From Paucimonas sp. (lineage in GTDB: Bacteria; Pseudomonadota; Gammaproteobacteria; Pseudomonadales; Pseudomonadaceae), in NCBI GenBank assembly GCA_031253995.1, contig JAIRVG010000061.1, forward strand, positions 62,001 to 126,000: 64,000 nucleotides of DNA. Reading direction: 5' to 3'. The notes below the pieces were generated by a model, which searched no databases, was not told the DNA's origin, and was given only the letters and a program-made list of their open reading frames with translations. Positions 25,085-33,990 of this stretch are shown here, piece by piece (positions within the stretch are counted from its first letter, which is position 1; each line of letters starts with the position of its first letter). A program made the translations under genes and the position numbers.

Positions 25085-26481
25085 TGGTGAAGAAAAAGAT
25101 CCTGCTCAACGCCTTCAACATGAACTGCGTGGGGCATATCAACCATGGCCTGTGGACCCATCCGCGGGACACGTCGAGCCAGTACAAGACCATCGAGTAC
25201 TGGACCGAACTGGCCAGGCTGCTGGAGCGCGGGCTGTTCGACGGACTGTTCCTGGCCGATATCGTCGGCGTCTACGACGTCTACCAGCAGTCGGTGGACG
25301 TGCCGCTGAAGGAGTCGATCCAGCTGCCGGTGAACGACCCGTTGCTGCTGGTCTCGGCCATGGCCGCCGTGACGAAAAACCTCGGTTTCGGCCTTACCGC
25401 CAACCTCACCTACGAGCCGCCGTACCTGTTCGCCCGACGCCTTTCCACCCTCGATCACCTGAGCCGCGGCCGGGTCGGCTGGAACATCGTCACCGGCTAC
25501 CTGGACAGCGCCGCCAAGGCCATGGGCCTGGACCAACAGCCCGAGCACGACCGCCGCTACGACCAGGCCGACGAGTACCTGGAAGTGCTCTACAAGTTGT
25601 GGGAAGGCAGTTGGGAAAACGACGCGGTGATCGAGGACCGCCAGCAGCGCATCTACGCGCGGCCGGAGAAGGTGCACAAGGTTCGTCACCAGGGCGAGTT
25701 CTACAAGGTCGAGGGCTATCACCTCTGTGAGCCGTCGCCGCAGCGCACGCCGGTGCTGTTCCAGGCCGGCGCCTCGGAGCGCGGCCTGGGCTTTGCCGGG
25801 CAGCATGCCGAGTGCGTGTTCATCAGCGGCCAGACCAAGGCCGCGACCCGCGCCCAGGTGGACAAGGTACGCGCCGCCGCCGTGGCCGCCGGCCGTGATC
25901 CCGAGGCGATCAAGGTGTTCATGGGCATCACGGTGATCGTCGCCGCCACCGAAGAACAGGCCCGGGCCAAGCATGCCGAGTACCTGCGCCATGCCAGCGC
26001 CGAGGCCGGCGTCGCGCATTTCTCCAGCTCCACCGGCATCGACTTTTCCGCCTACGCGCTCGACGAACCGATCCAGTACGTGAAGAGCAACGCCATCCAG
26101 TCGGCCACCAAGCACCTGCAGAACAACGACTGGACCCGCCGTCGCCTGCTCGACCAGCACGCCCTCGGCGGGCGCTACATCACCCTCGTCGGCTCACCCG
26201 AACAGATCGCAGACGAACTGGAAAGCTGGATCGCCGAGACCGGCCTGGACGGCTTCAACCTGGCCCGTACCGTCACCCCGGAAAGCTACGAAGACTTCAT
26301 CGACCTGGTGATCCCCGAGCTGCAAGCACGCGGCTCGTACAAGACCGCCTACGACCCGGGCAGCCTGCGGCAGAAACTCTTCCCCGCCGGCACCGCCCAC
26401 CTGCCCGTCGACCATCCCGGCGCCGGCTACCGCCACACCACCCAGACCGTCACCACGACCGGAGCGCTCCAGCATGCTTAA
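25084..26481 (+). CDS. LLM-class FMNH2-dependent monooxygenase (NtaA/SnaA/DszA/SfnG type)
   Basis: A 465-residue luciferase-like monooxygenase of the NtaA/SnaA/DszA family, which uses FMNH2 from a separate reductase. Motifs: LNAFNMNCVGH at the N-terminus, LDHLSRGRVGWNIVTGY, and PVLFQAGASERGLGFAGQHAE. The context of SfnB-type and sulfur-starvation genes points to C-S or sulfone oxidation. The start overlaps the previous stop by one base; the stop lies eight bases inside metQ. No flavin reductase (ssuE/msuE-like) lies in the operon. Confidence 0.9.
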   Translation: MVKKKILLNAFNMNCVGHINHGLWTHPRDTSSQYKTIEYWTELARLLERGLFDGLFLADIVGVYDVYQQSVDVPLKESIQLPVNDPLLLVSAMAAVTKNLGFGLTANLTYEPPYLFARRLSTLDHLSRGRVGWNIVTGYLDSAAKAMGLDQQPEHDRRYDQADEYLEVLYKLWEGSWENDAVIEDRQQRIYARPEKVHKVRHQGEFYKVEGYHLCEPSPQRTPVLFQAGASERGLGFAGQHAECVFISGQTKAATRAQVDKVRAAAVAAGRDPEAIKVFMGITVIVAATEEQARAKHAEYLRHASAEAGVAHFSSSTGIDFSAYALDEPIQYVKSNAIQSATKHLQNNDWTRRRLLDQHALGGRYITLVGSPEQIADELESWIAETGLDGFNLARTVTPESYEDFIDLVIPELQARGSYKTAYDPGSLRQKLFPAGTAHLPVDHPGAGYRHTTQTVTTTGALQHA

Positions 26482-27277
26482 GACCCTTATCGGCCGCCCC
26501 GTCGCGGCACTGGCCCTGTCCCTCGGCCTGATCGGCGCCAGCCACGCCGCCGAGGCCCTGAAAGTCGGCACCACCGCGGCCTTCGCCGTGCCCCTGGAGG
26601 CTGCGGTTTCCGAAGCGAAGAAGCAGGGCCTGGACGTCGAGCTGATCGAGTTCAGCGACTGGATCGCACCCAACGTCAGCCTCAATGCCGGCGATATCGA
26701 CGTGAACTACTTCCAGCACATTCCTTTCCTGGAAAACGCCAAGGCCGCCGGCGGCTTCGACCTGGTGCCCTATGCGCCGGGGATCATCAACAACGTCGGG
26801 CTGTATTCGAAGAAGTACAAATCCTTCGACGAACTGCCCAAGGGCGCCACCGTGGCCATCGCCAACGACCCGATCAACAGCGGTCGCGGCCTGCAGCTGC
26901 TGGCCAAGGCGGGGCTGATCACCCTCAAGCCGGGGGTCGGTTACAAGGCCACCGAGGAAGACATCGTCGCCAACCCGAAAGGGATCAAGATCCTCCAGGT
27001 CGAGGCCGTGCAACTGGTGCGCGCCTACGATGACGCCGACCTGGTGCAGGGTTATCCGCACTACATTCGCCTGGCCAAGACCTTCGATGCCGAGTCGGCG
27101 CTGCTGTTCGATGGCATCGACCACAAGGAATACGTGATCCAGTTCGTAATCAAGCCGAAGAGCAAGGACGATCCGCGCCTGGCGAAGTTCATCGATATCT
27201 ACCAGCACTCGCCGGTGGTTCGCGCGGCGCTGGACAAGGCTCACGGCAAGCTCTACCAGCCGGGCTGGGAGAGCTGA
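26474..27277 (+). CDS. metQ: MetQ/NlpA-family substrate-binding protein
   Basis: A 267-residue periplasmic binding protein with a signal peptide ending IGASHA-AE. The NlpA-fold mature part contains LNAGDIDVNYFQHIPFL and IANDPINSGRGLQLL. There is no lipobox, so it is probably soluble. With the next two genes it forms a MetNIQ-type importer; in this sulfur-starvation operon the substrate may be methionine or another sulfur compound. Confidence 0.9.
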   Translation: MLKTLIGRPVAALALSLGLIGASHAAEALKVGTTAAFAVPLEAAVSEAKKQGLDVELIEFSDWIAPNVSLNAGDIDVNYFQHIPFLENAKAAGGFDLVPYAPGIINNVGLYSKKYKSFDELPKGATVAIANDPINSGRGLQLLAKAGLITLKPGVGYKATEEDIVANPKGIKILQVEAVQLVRAYDDADLVQGYPHYIRLAKTFDAESALLFDGIDHKEYVIQFVIKPKSKDDPRLAKFIDIYQHSPVVRAALDKAHGKLYQPGWES

Positions 27278-27278
27278 G

Positions 27279-28394
27279 ATGGCTACCGCCAACGCTCGCG
27301 TGGCACTGGATACGCCGCCGCTCGAAGCCGTTCGCCGGGCGTTGCATCCCGAGCTGAACAGCGCCCATATCCGCTTCGTCGGTCTGCACAAGACCTACCC
27401 TGGGCAGGACGCCCCGGCCCTGGCCGACATCGACCTGAACATCCAGCACGGCGAGATCTTCGGCATCATCGGTCGTAGCGGTGCTGGCAAGTCGTCGCTG
27501 ATCCGCACCATCAACCGCCTGGAGCAACCCAGCGGCGGGCGGGTGCTGATCGACCAGGTGGATATCGCCGCCTACGACGAAGACAAGCTGGTGGCGCTGC
27601 GCCGGCGCATCGGCATGATCTTCCAGCACTTCAACCTGATGTCGGCCAAGACGGTGTGGCAGAACGTCGAGCTGCCGCTGAAGGTGGCCGGGGTGCCGAA
27701 GGCCGAGCGGCGGCGCAAGGTGGAGGCGCTGCTGGAGTTGGTGGGATTGCAGGAGAAGCACCATGTCTACCCGGCGCAGTTGTCCGGCGGGCAGAAGCAG
27801 CGCGTGGGCATTGCCCGGGCGCTGGTGCATGACCCGGCGATCCTGCTGTGCGACGAGGCCACCTCGGCGCTGGATCCGGAGACCACCGAATCGATCCTCG
27901 GCCTGCTGCGGGATATCAACCGGCGGCTGGGGCTGACCATCGTGCTGATCACCCACGAGATGGCGGTGATCCGCGATATCTGCCACCGCGTGGTGGTGCT
28001 GGAGCGCGGGCGCATCGTCGAGCAGGGCGAGGTGTGGCGGGTGTTCGGCGATCCGCGGCATGAGGTGAGCAGGACGCTGCTGGCGCCATTGCAGCCAGCG
28101 TTGCCGGCGTCCTTGCTGGAACGCCTGCTGCCGGACGCGCCGGATGCGCGGGCGGCCTTGGTGCTGCGGCTGCGGATCAGCGGGCAGGACCGCGAGGCGC
28201 CGGACCTGGCGGCGTTGTTCGCGGCGCTGGGTGGGCGGGTGAGCCTGTTGCAGGGCGGGATCGAACCGATCCAGGACCGGGCCCTTGGGCAGTTGGTCAT
28301 TTCCGTGTCCGGCTCGCCGCACGCGCGCGAGGAAATCATTCAGCGCGCCCGCAACTGGGCGGCACAGGTGGAGGTGCTGGGCCATGTGGTTTGA
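27279..28394 (+). CDS. metN: Methionine-type ABC transporter ATP-binding protein
   Basis: A 371-residue ABC ATPase: Walker A GRSGAGKSS, signature LSGGQKQRVGIARAL, Walker B ILLCDEATSALD. A C-terminal ACT-like NIL domain (about 290-371), typical of MetN, binds methionine and causes trans-inhibition in characterised transporters. An N-terminal stretch of about 30 residues precedes the ATPase core. It starts one base after the metQ stop and overlaps metI by 11 bases. Confidence 0.93.
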   Translation: MATANARVALDTPPLEAVRRALHPELNSAHIRFVGLHKTYPGQDAPALADIDLNIQHGEIFGIIGRSGAGKSSLIRTINRLEQPSGGRVLIDQVDIAAYDEDKLVALRRRIGMIFQHFNLMSAKTVWQNVELPLKVAGVPKAERRRKVEALLELVGLQEKHHVYPAQLSGGQKQRVGIARALVHDPAILLCDEATSALDPETTESILGLLRDINRRLGLTIVLITHEMAVIRDICHRVVVLERGRIVEQGEVWRVFGDPRHEVSRTLLAPLQPALPASLLERLLPDAPDARAALVLRLRISGQDREAPDLAALFAALGGRVSLLQGGIEPIQDRALGQLVISVSGSPHAREEIIQRARNWAAQVEVLGHVV

Positions 28395-29028
28395 TCGTTT
28401 GTTGCAGGGGGTGATCGATACCCTGCTGATGGTTGGCGTGTCGTCGCTGATCGCCTTGCTGGCGGGGATTCCGCTGGCGGTGATCCTGGTTACCAGCGGC
28501 AAGGGCGGGATCTTCGAGGCGCCCAACGTGAACCGGGTGCTGGGGGCGTTCGTCAATCTGTTCAGGTCGATTCCGTTCCTGATCCTGATGGTGGCCTTGA
28601 TTCCGTTCACCCGGTTGATCGTGGGGACCACCTATGGGGTGTGGGCGGCGGTGGTGCCGCTGACCATTGCAGCGACACCGTTTTTTGCGCGGATTGCCGA
28701 GGTGAGTTTGCGCGAGGTGGATCATGGCTTGATCGAAGCGGCGCAGGCGATGGGGTGCCGGCGTTGGCATATCGTCTGGCATGTGCTGTTGCCGGAGGCG
28801 CTGCCGGGGATTGTCGGCGGGTTCACCATTACCCTGGTGACCATGATCAACTCGTCGGCGATGGCCGGGGCCATTGGTGCGGGGGGGTTGGGGGATATTG
28901 CGTATCGGTATGGGTATCAGCGGTTCGATAGTCAGATCATGCTGACGGTGATCGTGATGCTGGTGGCGTTGGTGGCGGTGATCCAGGTGAGTGGGGATCG
29001 GTTGGCGAGGCGGTTGAACAAGCGATGA
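28384..29028 (+). CDS. metI: Methionine-type ABC transporter permease
   Basis: A 214-residue inner-membrane permease with about five helices. The EAA-type docking loop reads EAAQAMGCRRWHIVWHVLLPEALPG. Start ATG 28384 (MWFDRLLQG) lies inside the end of metN. The 3' part of the gene uses noticeably more G-rich, non-preferred codons than the upstream genes. It is the last gene of the operon; a half REP element follows 12 bases after the stop. Confidence 0.93.
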   Translation: MWFDRLLQGVIDTLLMVGVSSLIALLAGIPLAVILVTSGKGGIFEAPNVNRVLGAFVNLFRSIPFLILMVALIPFTRLIVGTTYGVWAAVVPLTIAATPFFARIAEVSLREVDHGLIEAAQAMGCRRWHIVWHVLLPEALPGIVGGFTITLVTMINSSAMAGAIGAGGLGDIAYRYGYQRFDSQIMLTVIVMLVALVAVIQVSGDRLARRLNKR

Positions 29029-29040
29029 GTCAGGGAGATT

Positions 29041-29101
29041 CGGGACTCAGGTTTTATGGCCGCTTTGCGGCCAATCGCGGATTAATCCGCTCCCACGCCG
29101 A
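29041..29101 (-). repeat. Composite REP element, half copy 3 on the 3' side of the transposase gene
   Basis: Contains GGGACTCAGGTTTTATGGCC, a GCGGCC arm, then GCGGATTAATCCGCTCCCAC. It equals one half of the composite element in the orientation of copy 1, lacking the leader and the second REP. It lies seven bases from the transposase stop. Confidence 0.85.
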
Positions 29102-29107
29102 TCGCGG

Positions 29108-29563
29108 TTACAGCCAAATTGCGTCCCAGTGGGGGTAGTCTCCTACCTTGCTGACAAGCCCGGCTCTCAGGGGATTGGCGATGATGTAGCGGGCCACGGC
29201 ACGCAAATCCTCTTCTCGGCGCAAAGCGCGGTCGTGAAATCCGGATTGCCATAAACGCCCGCGAAAACCACGGGTTTTATTGATTTCCAAGGCACTACGG
29301 GCTTTGACCCGGCGCATCAGGACATCGAGCGCGATCTCGTTCAATTGCACCAGCCAGTGAACATGGTCGGGCATCACGACCCAGGCCAGCGACTCAACTG
29401 CACCTTCTGTTTGTGCCGCACGGAGCTGCTGAACAACCAGACGGGCCAGTTTCAAATCATCGAACAGCGGTTTGCGTTCACTGACAACACAGGTCAGAAG
29501 ATACATGCGTCCACGTTCGGAATAGCGGCCTGTGCGAAGGCGCTCGGAGGCGGGATAGGGCAT
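29108..29563 (-). CDS. REP-associated tyrosine transposase (RAYT)
   Basis: A 151-residue Y1-HUH nuclease of the IS200/IS605-related RAYT group. The HUH motif is HVH at residues 67-69 in MPDHVHW, and the catalytic Tyr is Y126 in ARYIIANPL. Family members cut REP hairpins next to a GTAG/GTGG tetranucleotide and are single-copy, domesticated genes thought to spread REPs. Here the gene is bracketed by REPs in opposite orientation (29041-29101 and 29674-29826) that carry GTGG, fitting a REP-RAYT unit. The frame is intact with all key residues, so it may be active. Confidence 0.93.
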   Translation of the reverse strand: MPYPASERLRTGRYSERGRMYLLTCVVSERKPLFDDLKLARLVVQQLRAAQTEGAVESLAWVVMPDHVHWLVQLNEIALDVLMRRVKARSALEINKTRGFRGRLWQSGFHDRALRREEDLRAVARYIIANPLRAGLVSKVGDYPHWDAIWL

Positions 29564-29673
29564 GAGGTGAGTCCTTGAAAAGGAGAGTTTTCAAGGTAGT
29601 TCGGTGAACAACGCTGCGCCGGACACACATGGTTCCGGATATGTACTCACCCTCATGGAACAACACATAACTC

Positions 29674-29826
29674 ATTGATCTAGCAGGGACGGCGTGGGAG
29701 CGGATTCATCCGCGATTGGGCGCGAAGCGGCCATAAAACCTGTATCTACGGTGTGTCAGGAAAGCTCGGGACTCAGGTTTTACGACGGCTGCGCCGCCGA
29801 TCGCGGATGAATCCGCTCCCACGCCG
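29674..29826 (+). repeat. Composite REP element, copy 4 (full) on the 5' side of the transposase gene
   Basis: Leader TTGATCTAGCAGGGACGGCG, GTGGGAGCGGATTCATCCGC, degenerate first inner arm (AAAACCTGTATC), second arm GGGACTCAGGTTTTACG, and closing arm ATGAATCCGCTCCCAC. It begins 110 bases upstream of the RAYT start and ends 50 bases before the triC stop. The rest of the 312-base gap between the two genes holds no further gene. Confidence 0.88.
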
Positions 29827-29875
29827 ACCGCGGCGCACTTGCGGTTTAGTTCTCTGCGCGACAGCGCAACAAAGA

Positions 29876-32800
29876 TTACGCAGTGTGCTCCGGCTCCTTG
29901 ATCTTGTACCAGGCCACATACAACGCCGGCAGGAACAACAGCGTCAGCAACGTCGCCACGATGATCCCGCCAATCATCGCGTACGCCATCGGCCCCCAGA
30001 ACACCTCCCGCGCGATCGGGATCATCCCCAGACTCGCCGCCGCCGCCGTCAGCAAGATCGGCCGGCGCCGGTGGTTGGTCGCTTCCACCACCGCATCCCA
30101 CGGCGCATACCCCTGCGCCTCGTACTCGTCGATCTGCGTCACCAGGATCACCGAGTTGCGGATGATGATGCCGATCAACGCCAATATCCCGAGAATCGCC
30201 ACGAACCCCATCGGCGTCCCCGTAGGCACCAGCGCCAGCACCACGCCGATCAGCCCCAAGGGGGCCACGCTGGCCACCAGGAACAGCTTCTGCACACTGT
30301 GCAACTGGATCATCAGGAACGTCGCCATCAGGAACAGCATCAACGGAATCACACTGGCAATCGGCCCCTGCGCCTTGCCGCTCTCCTCCACCGTCCCGCC
30401 CGTCGCCACCTCATACCCGGCAGGCAGCTTGCCGGCGAACTCGTCGATCTTCGGCTTGAGCTGCTTGACCAGATCGGTCGGCTGGATCTCATCCCGCACC
30501 GAGGCCTTGATGGTGATGGTCGGCTTGCGGTCACGCCGCCATACCAGCGGCTGCTCCAGCTCGTAACGCACCGTGGCGAACGCCAGCAACGGAATCGAGG
30601 TGCCGCTGGGGGTGACGATCTGCAGGTTCTGCAAGGTCTGCGGCGACCCTCGCTCGCTGTCCTCGGCCCGCGCCACCACATCGATCAGGTAGATGTTGTC
30701 GTGCACCTCGGTCACCGGCGCGCCGCTGACGATGGCCTGCATCACGTTGGCCACGTCCTCCGACGACAAGCCAAGCTGCCGCGCCTTGTCCTGGGCGATC
30801 TCGACACGCAGCACCTTGCCCGGCTCGTTCCAGTCATAAATCATCTCGCCGATATGCGGGTTGCTGTCCAGCAACGTGGCCAGGTCGATGGCGTGCTTGC
30901 GCACTAGGTCGATGTCCTTGCCGCTGACCCGGTACTGGATCGGCCGCCCCACCGGCGGGCCCATCTCCAGCGACTGGACGTTGCTGCCGATCCCGACGAA
31001 ATCATCCCGCAACCGTTTCTCCAGCCGCGCCTTGAGCGCCTCCCGCGACTCGAAGCCCTTGCTCACCACCACCAGCTGCGCGTAGTACGGGTTCTGCAAC
31101 TGCTGGTCCAGCGGCAGGTAGAAACGCACCGCGCCCTGGCCGATATAGGTGCTCCAGTGGGCAATGTCCGGGTCGTCCTTGAAGGTCGCCTCGAAGCGGT
31201 CGACCACCTTGCGGGTTTCCTCGATGGAGGCGTTCTGCGGCAAGTTGATGTCCACCAGCAGCTCCGGCCGGTCCGAGGACGGGAAGAACTGGTTCTGTAC
31301 GAAGCGCATGCAGAAGATCGACAACGCGAACAGCAACACCGTGCCGACGATGGTCAGCCAGCGATGACGCATGCACCACAGCAGGCCGCCATGGAAGGCC
31401 TTGCCGACCCGCCCGGGCTCGGCTTCGTGCTTCTTCAGGTTGCTGTTCAGCAGATGCACGCCCAGCACCGGGGCGAACAGCACCGCGACGATCCATGACA
31501 CCAGCAAGGCCACGGCGATCACCGCGAACAGGGTGAAGGTGTACTCCCCCGCCGAACTGGCGTTGAGCCCGATGGGCACGAAGCCGGCCACGGTCACCAG
31601 GGTCCCGGTGAGCATCGGGAAGGCCGTCGAGGTGTAGGCGAAAGTCGCCGCCTGCTCCTTGCTCTCGCCCATTTCCAGGCGGGTAACCATCACCTCCACG
31701 GTGATCATCGCGTCGTCCACCAACAGGCCCAGGGCGATGATCAGCGCCCCGAGGGAAATCCGCTGCATGGTGATGCCGCTGTATTCCATGAACACGAAGA
31801 CCATCGCCAGCACCAGCGGAATCGAGCAGGCCACCACCAGCCCGGCGCGCACGCCCAGGCTGACGAAGCTCACCAGCAGCACGATCACCACCGCCTCGAA
31901 CAGCGCGCTGGTGAAGCCGCCGACAGCCTCCTTCACCACCACCGCCTGGTCGGACACGGTGTGCACGCCGACCCCCACCGGCAGTTCGGTGATGACCTGG
32001 TCCATCTTCTCGCGCAGCAGTTCGCCGAACACCTGCATGTTGCCGCCGGCCTTCATGCCGATCGCCAGACCAATCGCCTGCTGCCCGTTGTAGCGGAACT
32101 GCACCGTGGGCGGATCGGCGTAGCCACGGCGGATCTCGGCGATATCGGCGAGGCGGTAGAAGCGGTCGTCGAGGCGCAGGTTGACCTCGGCCAGATCCTT
32201 CTCCGAGGCGAACTGGCCGCTGGTGCGCACGGAAATCCGCTCCGGCCCGGCCTCGATCACCCCGGCCGGGGTCACCGCGTTCTGCGTCTGCAGGGCCTGC
32301 ACCACCTGGCGCTGGTCGATGCCCAGGGCCGCCAGCTTGCGGGTGGAGAAATTGAGGTAGAGCACTTCGTCCTGGGTGCCGATCATCTCGACCTTGCCCA
32401 GGTTCGGCACCTCGCGGATCTCGGCGCGCACCTGCTCCACGTAGTCGCGCAGCTCGCGCATGCTCAGGCCGTCGGCGGTAAAGGCGTAGATCGAGCCGAA
32501 CACATCGCCGAATTCGTCGTTGAACCCCGGCCCCTGGATACCCTGGGGAAACTCGCCGCGGATGTCCTGGACCTTCTTGCGCACCTGGTACCAGATCTGC
32601 GGGATGTCCGCGGCCTTGGTGGTGTCGCGCAGGTACACGTAGACCGTGGATTCCCCCGGCCGGGTGTAGCTCTTCACGTAGTCGAGGGAGTCCAGTTCCT
32701 CCAGCTTCTTCTCGATGCGGTCGGTGACCTGCAGCAGGGTTTCTTCCTGGGTCGCACCGGGCCAGCGGGTCTGGATCACCATGGTCTTGATGGTGAAGGA

Positions 32801-32926
32801 CGGGTCTTCCTCACGCCCGAGGTTGAAGTAGGAAAACACCCCCATCAGCAGCGCGACGAACATCAGGTACCAGACGAACGACTGGTGGCGCAGGGCCCAT
32901 TCGGAGAGGTTGAAGCTTCCTTTCAT
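29876..32926 (-). CDS. triC: RND efflux permease, TriC-like
   Basis: A 1016-residue inner-membrane proton-driven exporter of the RND superfamily, about 12 helices with two large periplasmic loops. The first helix follows ALRHQSFVWYLMFVALL. Paired Asp residues in helix 4 (LGLLVDDAMITVEV) form the proton relay. Length and two preceding membrane-fusion genes match TriC of P. aeruginosa TriABC, which exports triclosan with OpmH. It overlaps triB by four bases. Substrate range is not predictable from sequence. Confidence 0.88.
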   Translation of the reverse strand: MKGSFNLSEWALRHQSFVWYLMFVALLMGVFSYFNLGREEDPSFTIKTMVIQTRWPGATQEETLLQVTDRIEKKLEELDSLDYVKSYTRPGESTVYVYLRDTTKAADIPQIWYQVRKKVQDIRGEFPQGIQGPGFNDEFGDVFGSIYAFTADGLSMRELRDYVEQVRAEIREVPNLGKVEMIGTQDEVLYLNFSTRKLAALGIDQRQVVQALQTQNAVTPAGVIEAGPERISVRTSGQFASEKDLAEVNLRLDDRFYRLADIAEIRRGYADPPTVQFRYNGQQAIGLAIGMKAGGNMQVFGELLREKMDQVITELPVGVGVHTVSDQAVVVKEAVGGFTSALFEAVVIVLLVSFVSLGVRAGLVVACSIPLVLAMVFVFMEYSGITMQRISLGALIIALGLLVDDAMITVEVMVTRLEMGESKEQAATFAYTSTAFPMLTGTLVTVAGFVPIGLNASSAGEYTFTLFAVIAVALLVSWIVAVLFAPVLGVHLLNSNLKKHEAEPGRVGKAFHGGLLWCMRHRWLTIVGTVLLFALSIFCMRFVQNQFFPSSDRPELLVDINLPQNASIEETRKVVDRFEATFKDDPDIAHWSTYIGQGAVRFYLPLDQQLQNPYYAQLVVVSKGFESREALKARLEKRLRDDFVGIGSNVQSLEMGPPVGRPIQYRVSGKDIDLVRKHAIDLATLLDSNPHIGEMIYDWNEPGKVLRVEIAQDKARQLGLSSEDVANVMQAIVSGAPVTEVHDNIYLIDVVARAEDSERGSPQTLQNLQIVTPSGTSIPLLAFATVRYELEQPLVWRRDRKPTITIKASVRDEIQPTDLVKQLKPKIDEFAGKLPAGYEVATGGTVEESGKAQGPIASVIPLMLFLMATFLMIQLHSVQKLFLVASVAPLGLIGVVLALVPTGTPMGFVAILGILALIGIIIRNSVILVTQIDEYEAQGYAPWDAVVEATNHRRRPILLTAAAASLGMIPIAREVFWGPMAYAMIGGIIVATLLTLLFLPALYVAWYKIKEPEHTA

Positions 32927-33990
32927 CGTGTCCCGTCCTCATCGAACATGACCTTCTGCCCCGGCTTGAGGCTGTTCACCCCGGCCGTGACCACCCGTTC
33001 GCCAGGCTGCACTCCCGACGCCAGCAGCACCGTATCGGGCCTGCGTTCCAGCACTTGCACGTCGCGCGGATTGACCACTTTCTGCTGCGTATCGACGATC
33101 CACACCCGGCTCTTGCCGTCGACCTCCTGCACCGCGCTGGGCGGCACCTCGCTGCGCGGCACCACCGCCGAGCTGAGGGCGACGCTGATCGAAGTGCCGA
33201 GGCGGAAGCCTTCCGGGGTCTCGTCCAGGGTCAGCCGGGTACGCCGGGTGCGCGTGCTGGCGTCGGCCTGGGGCTCGATCTCACGGACCACGGCGCGGGT
33301 GCGGATGTTGTTGTCGAGCTGCGCCATGACGGTGAATTCCACGCCCTGGCTCAGGGCATCGGCAAGGGAAGTCGGCAGGTCGATCACCGCTTCCTTGACG
33401 TCCGGCCGCGCCAGGGTCACCACCGCCTGCCCGGCGGCCACGGTCTGCCCGGCTTCGGCCTGCCAGTTGGTGACCACTGCGGCGTGGTCGGTGCGCAGTT
33501 CCGCGTAGTCCAGCTGGTCGCGGGCCTGCTGGACCGAGGCCTTGGCCTGTTCGAGGGTGGCGCCGGTGGTCTTCAGGTCGGTCTGGGCGATATCCAGTTG
33601 CGCCTGGGCACCGACACCGCGGTCATACAGCTGTTGCTGGCGGCGGGCATTGGCCTGGGCGTTGATCCACTGCGCCTGGACCCGGGCCAGGTCGCCCTCC
33701 GCGGCGCGCAGCTGGTTGCGCTGGTCGGTGGGGTCGAGGCTGGCGAGCACGTCGCCCGGTTTGACCGTGGCGCCCACATCCACCCAGCGCCGGGCGATGC
33801 GCCCACCGACCCGGAAACCCAGGGTGCTTTCGTAGCGGGCCTGGATGGTCCCGGCGAAACGCCCCAGGTCGAGGGCGTCCAGGGTCTGCACCGTCATCGA
33901 CAGCACCGGGCGGATCGGCTCCGGCGCCTCCTTTTCCCCGCTGCAGGCCACCAGCAGCAGGCAACCCGCAAGCAGCACGCCGGCCTTCAT
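32923..33990 (-). CDS. triB: Membrane-fusion lipoprotein of RND pump, second MFP (TriB-like)
   Basis: A 355-residue periplasmic adaptor with a lipoprotein signal (LLVAC, Cys16). It has a beta-barrel/lipoyl domain (LGFRVGGRIARRWVDVG) and a long coiled-coil hairpin (about 95-165, rich in Gln and Ala). It is one of two adjacent but different adaptors; TriABC needs both. Four-base overlaps on both sides show tight translational coupling. Confidence 0.88.
   Translation of the reverse strand: MKAGVLLAGCLLLVACSGEKEAPEPIRPVLSMTVQTLDALDLGRFAGTIQARYESTLGFRVGGRIARRWVDVGATVKPGDVLASLDPTDQRNQLRAAEGDLARVQAQWINAQANARRQQQLYDRGVGAQAQLDIAQTDLKTTGATLEQAKASVQQARDQLDYAELRTDHAAVVTNWQAEAGQTVAAGQAVVTLARPDVKEAVIDLPTSLADALSQGVEFTVMAQLDNNIRTRAVVREIEPQADASTRTRRTRLTLDETPEGFRLGTSISVALSSAVVPRSEVPPSAVQEVDGKSRVWIVDTQQKVVNPRDVQVLERRPDTVLLASGVQPGERVVTAGVNSLKPGQKVMFDEDGTR

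Noticed and set aside
25084..26481. Nitrilotriacetate monooxygenase (ntaA) as the specific identity of the LLM enzyme
   Set aside because: The family is shared by several substrate groups and the surrounding genes point to sulfur metabolism rather than nitrilotriacetate.
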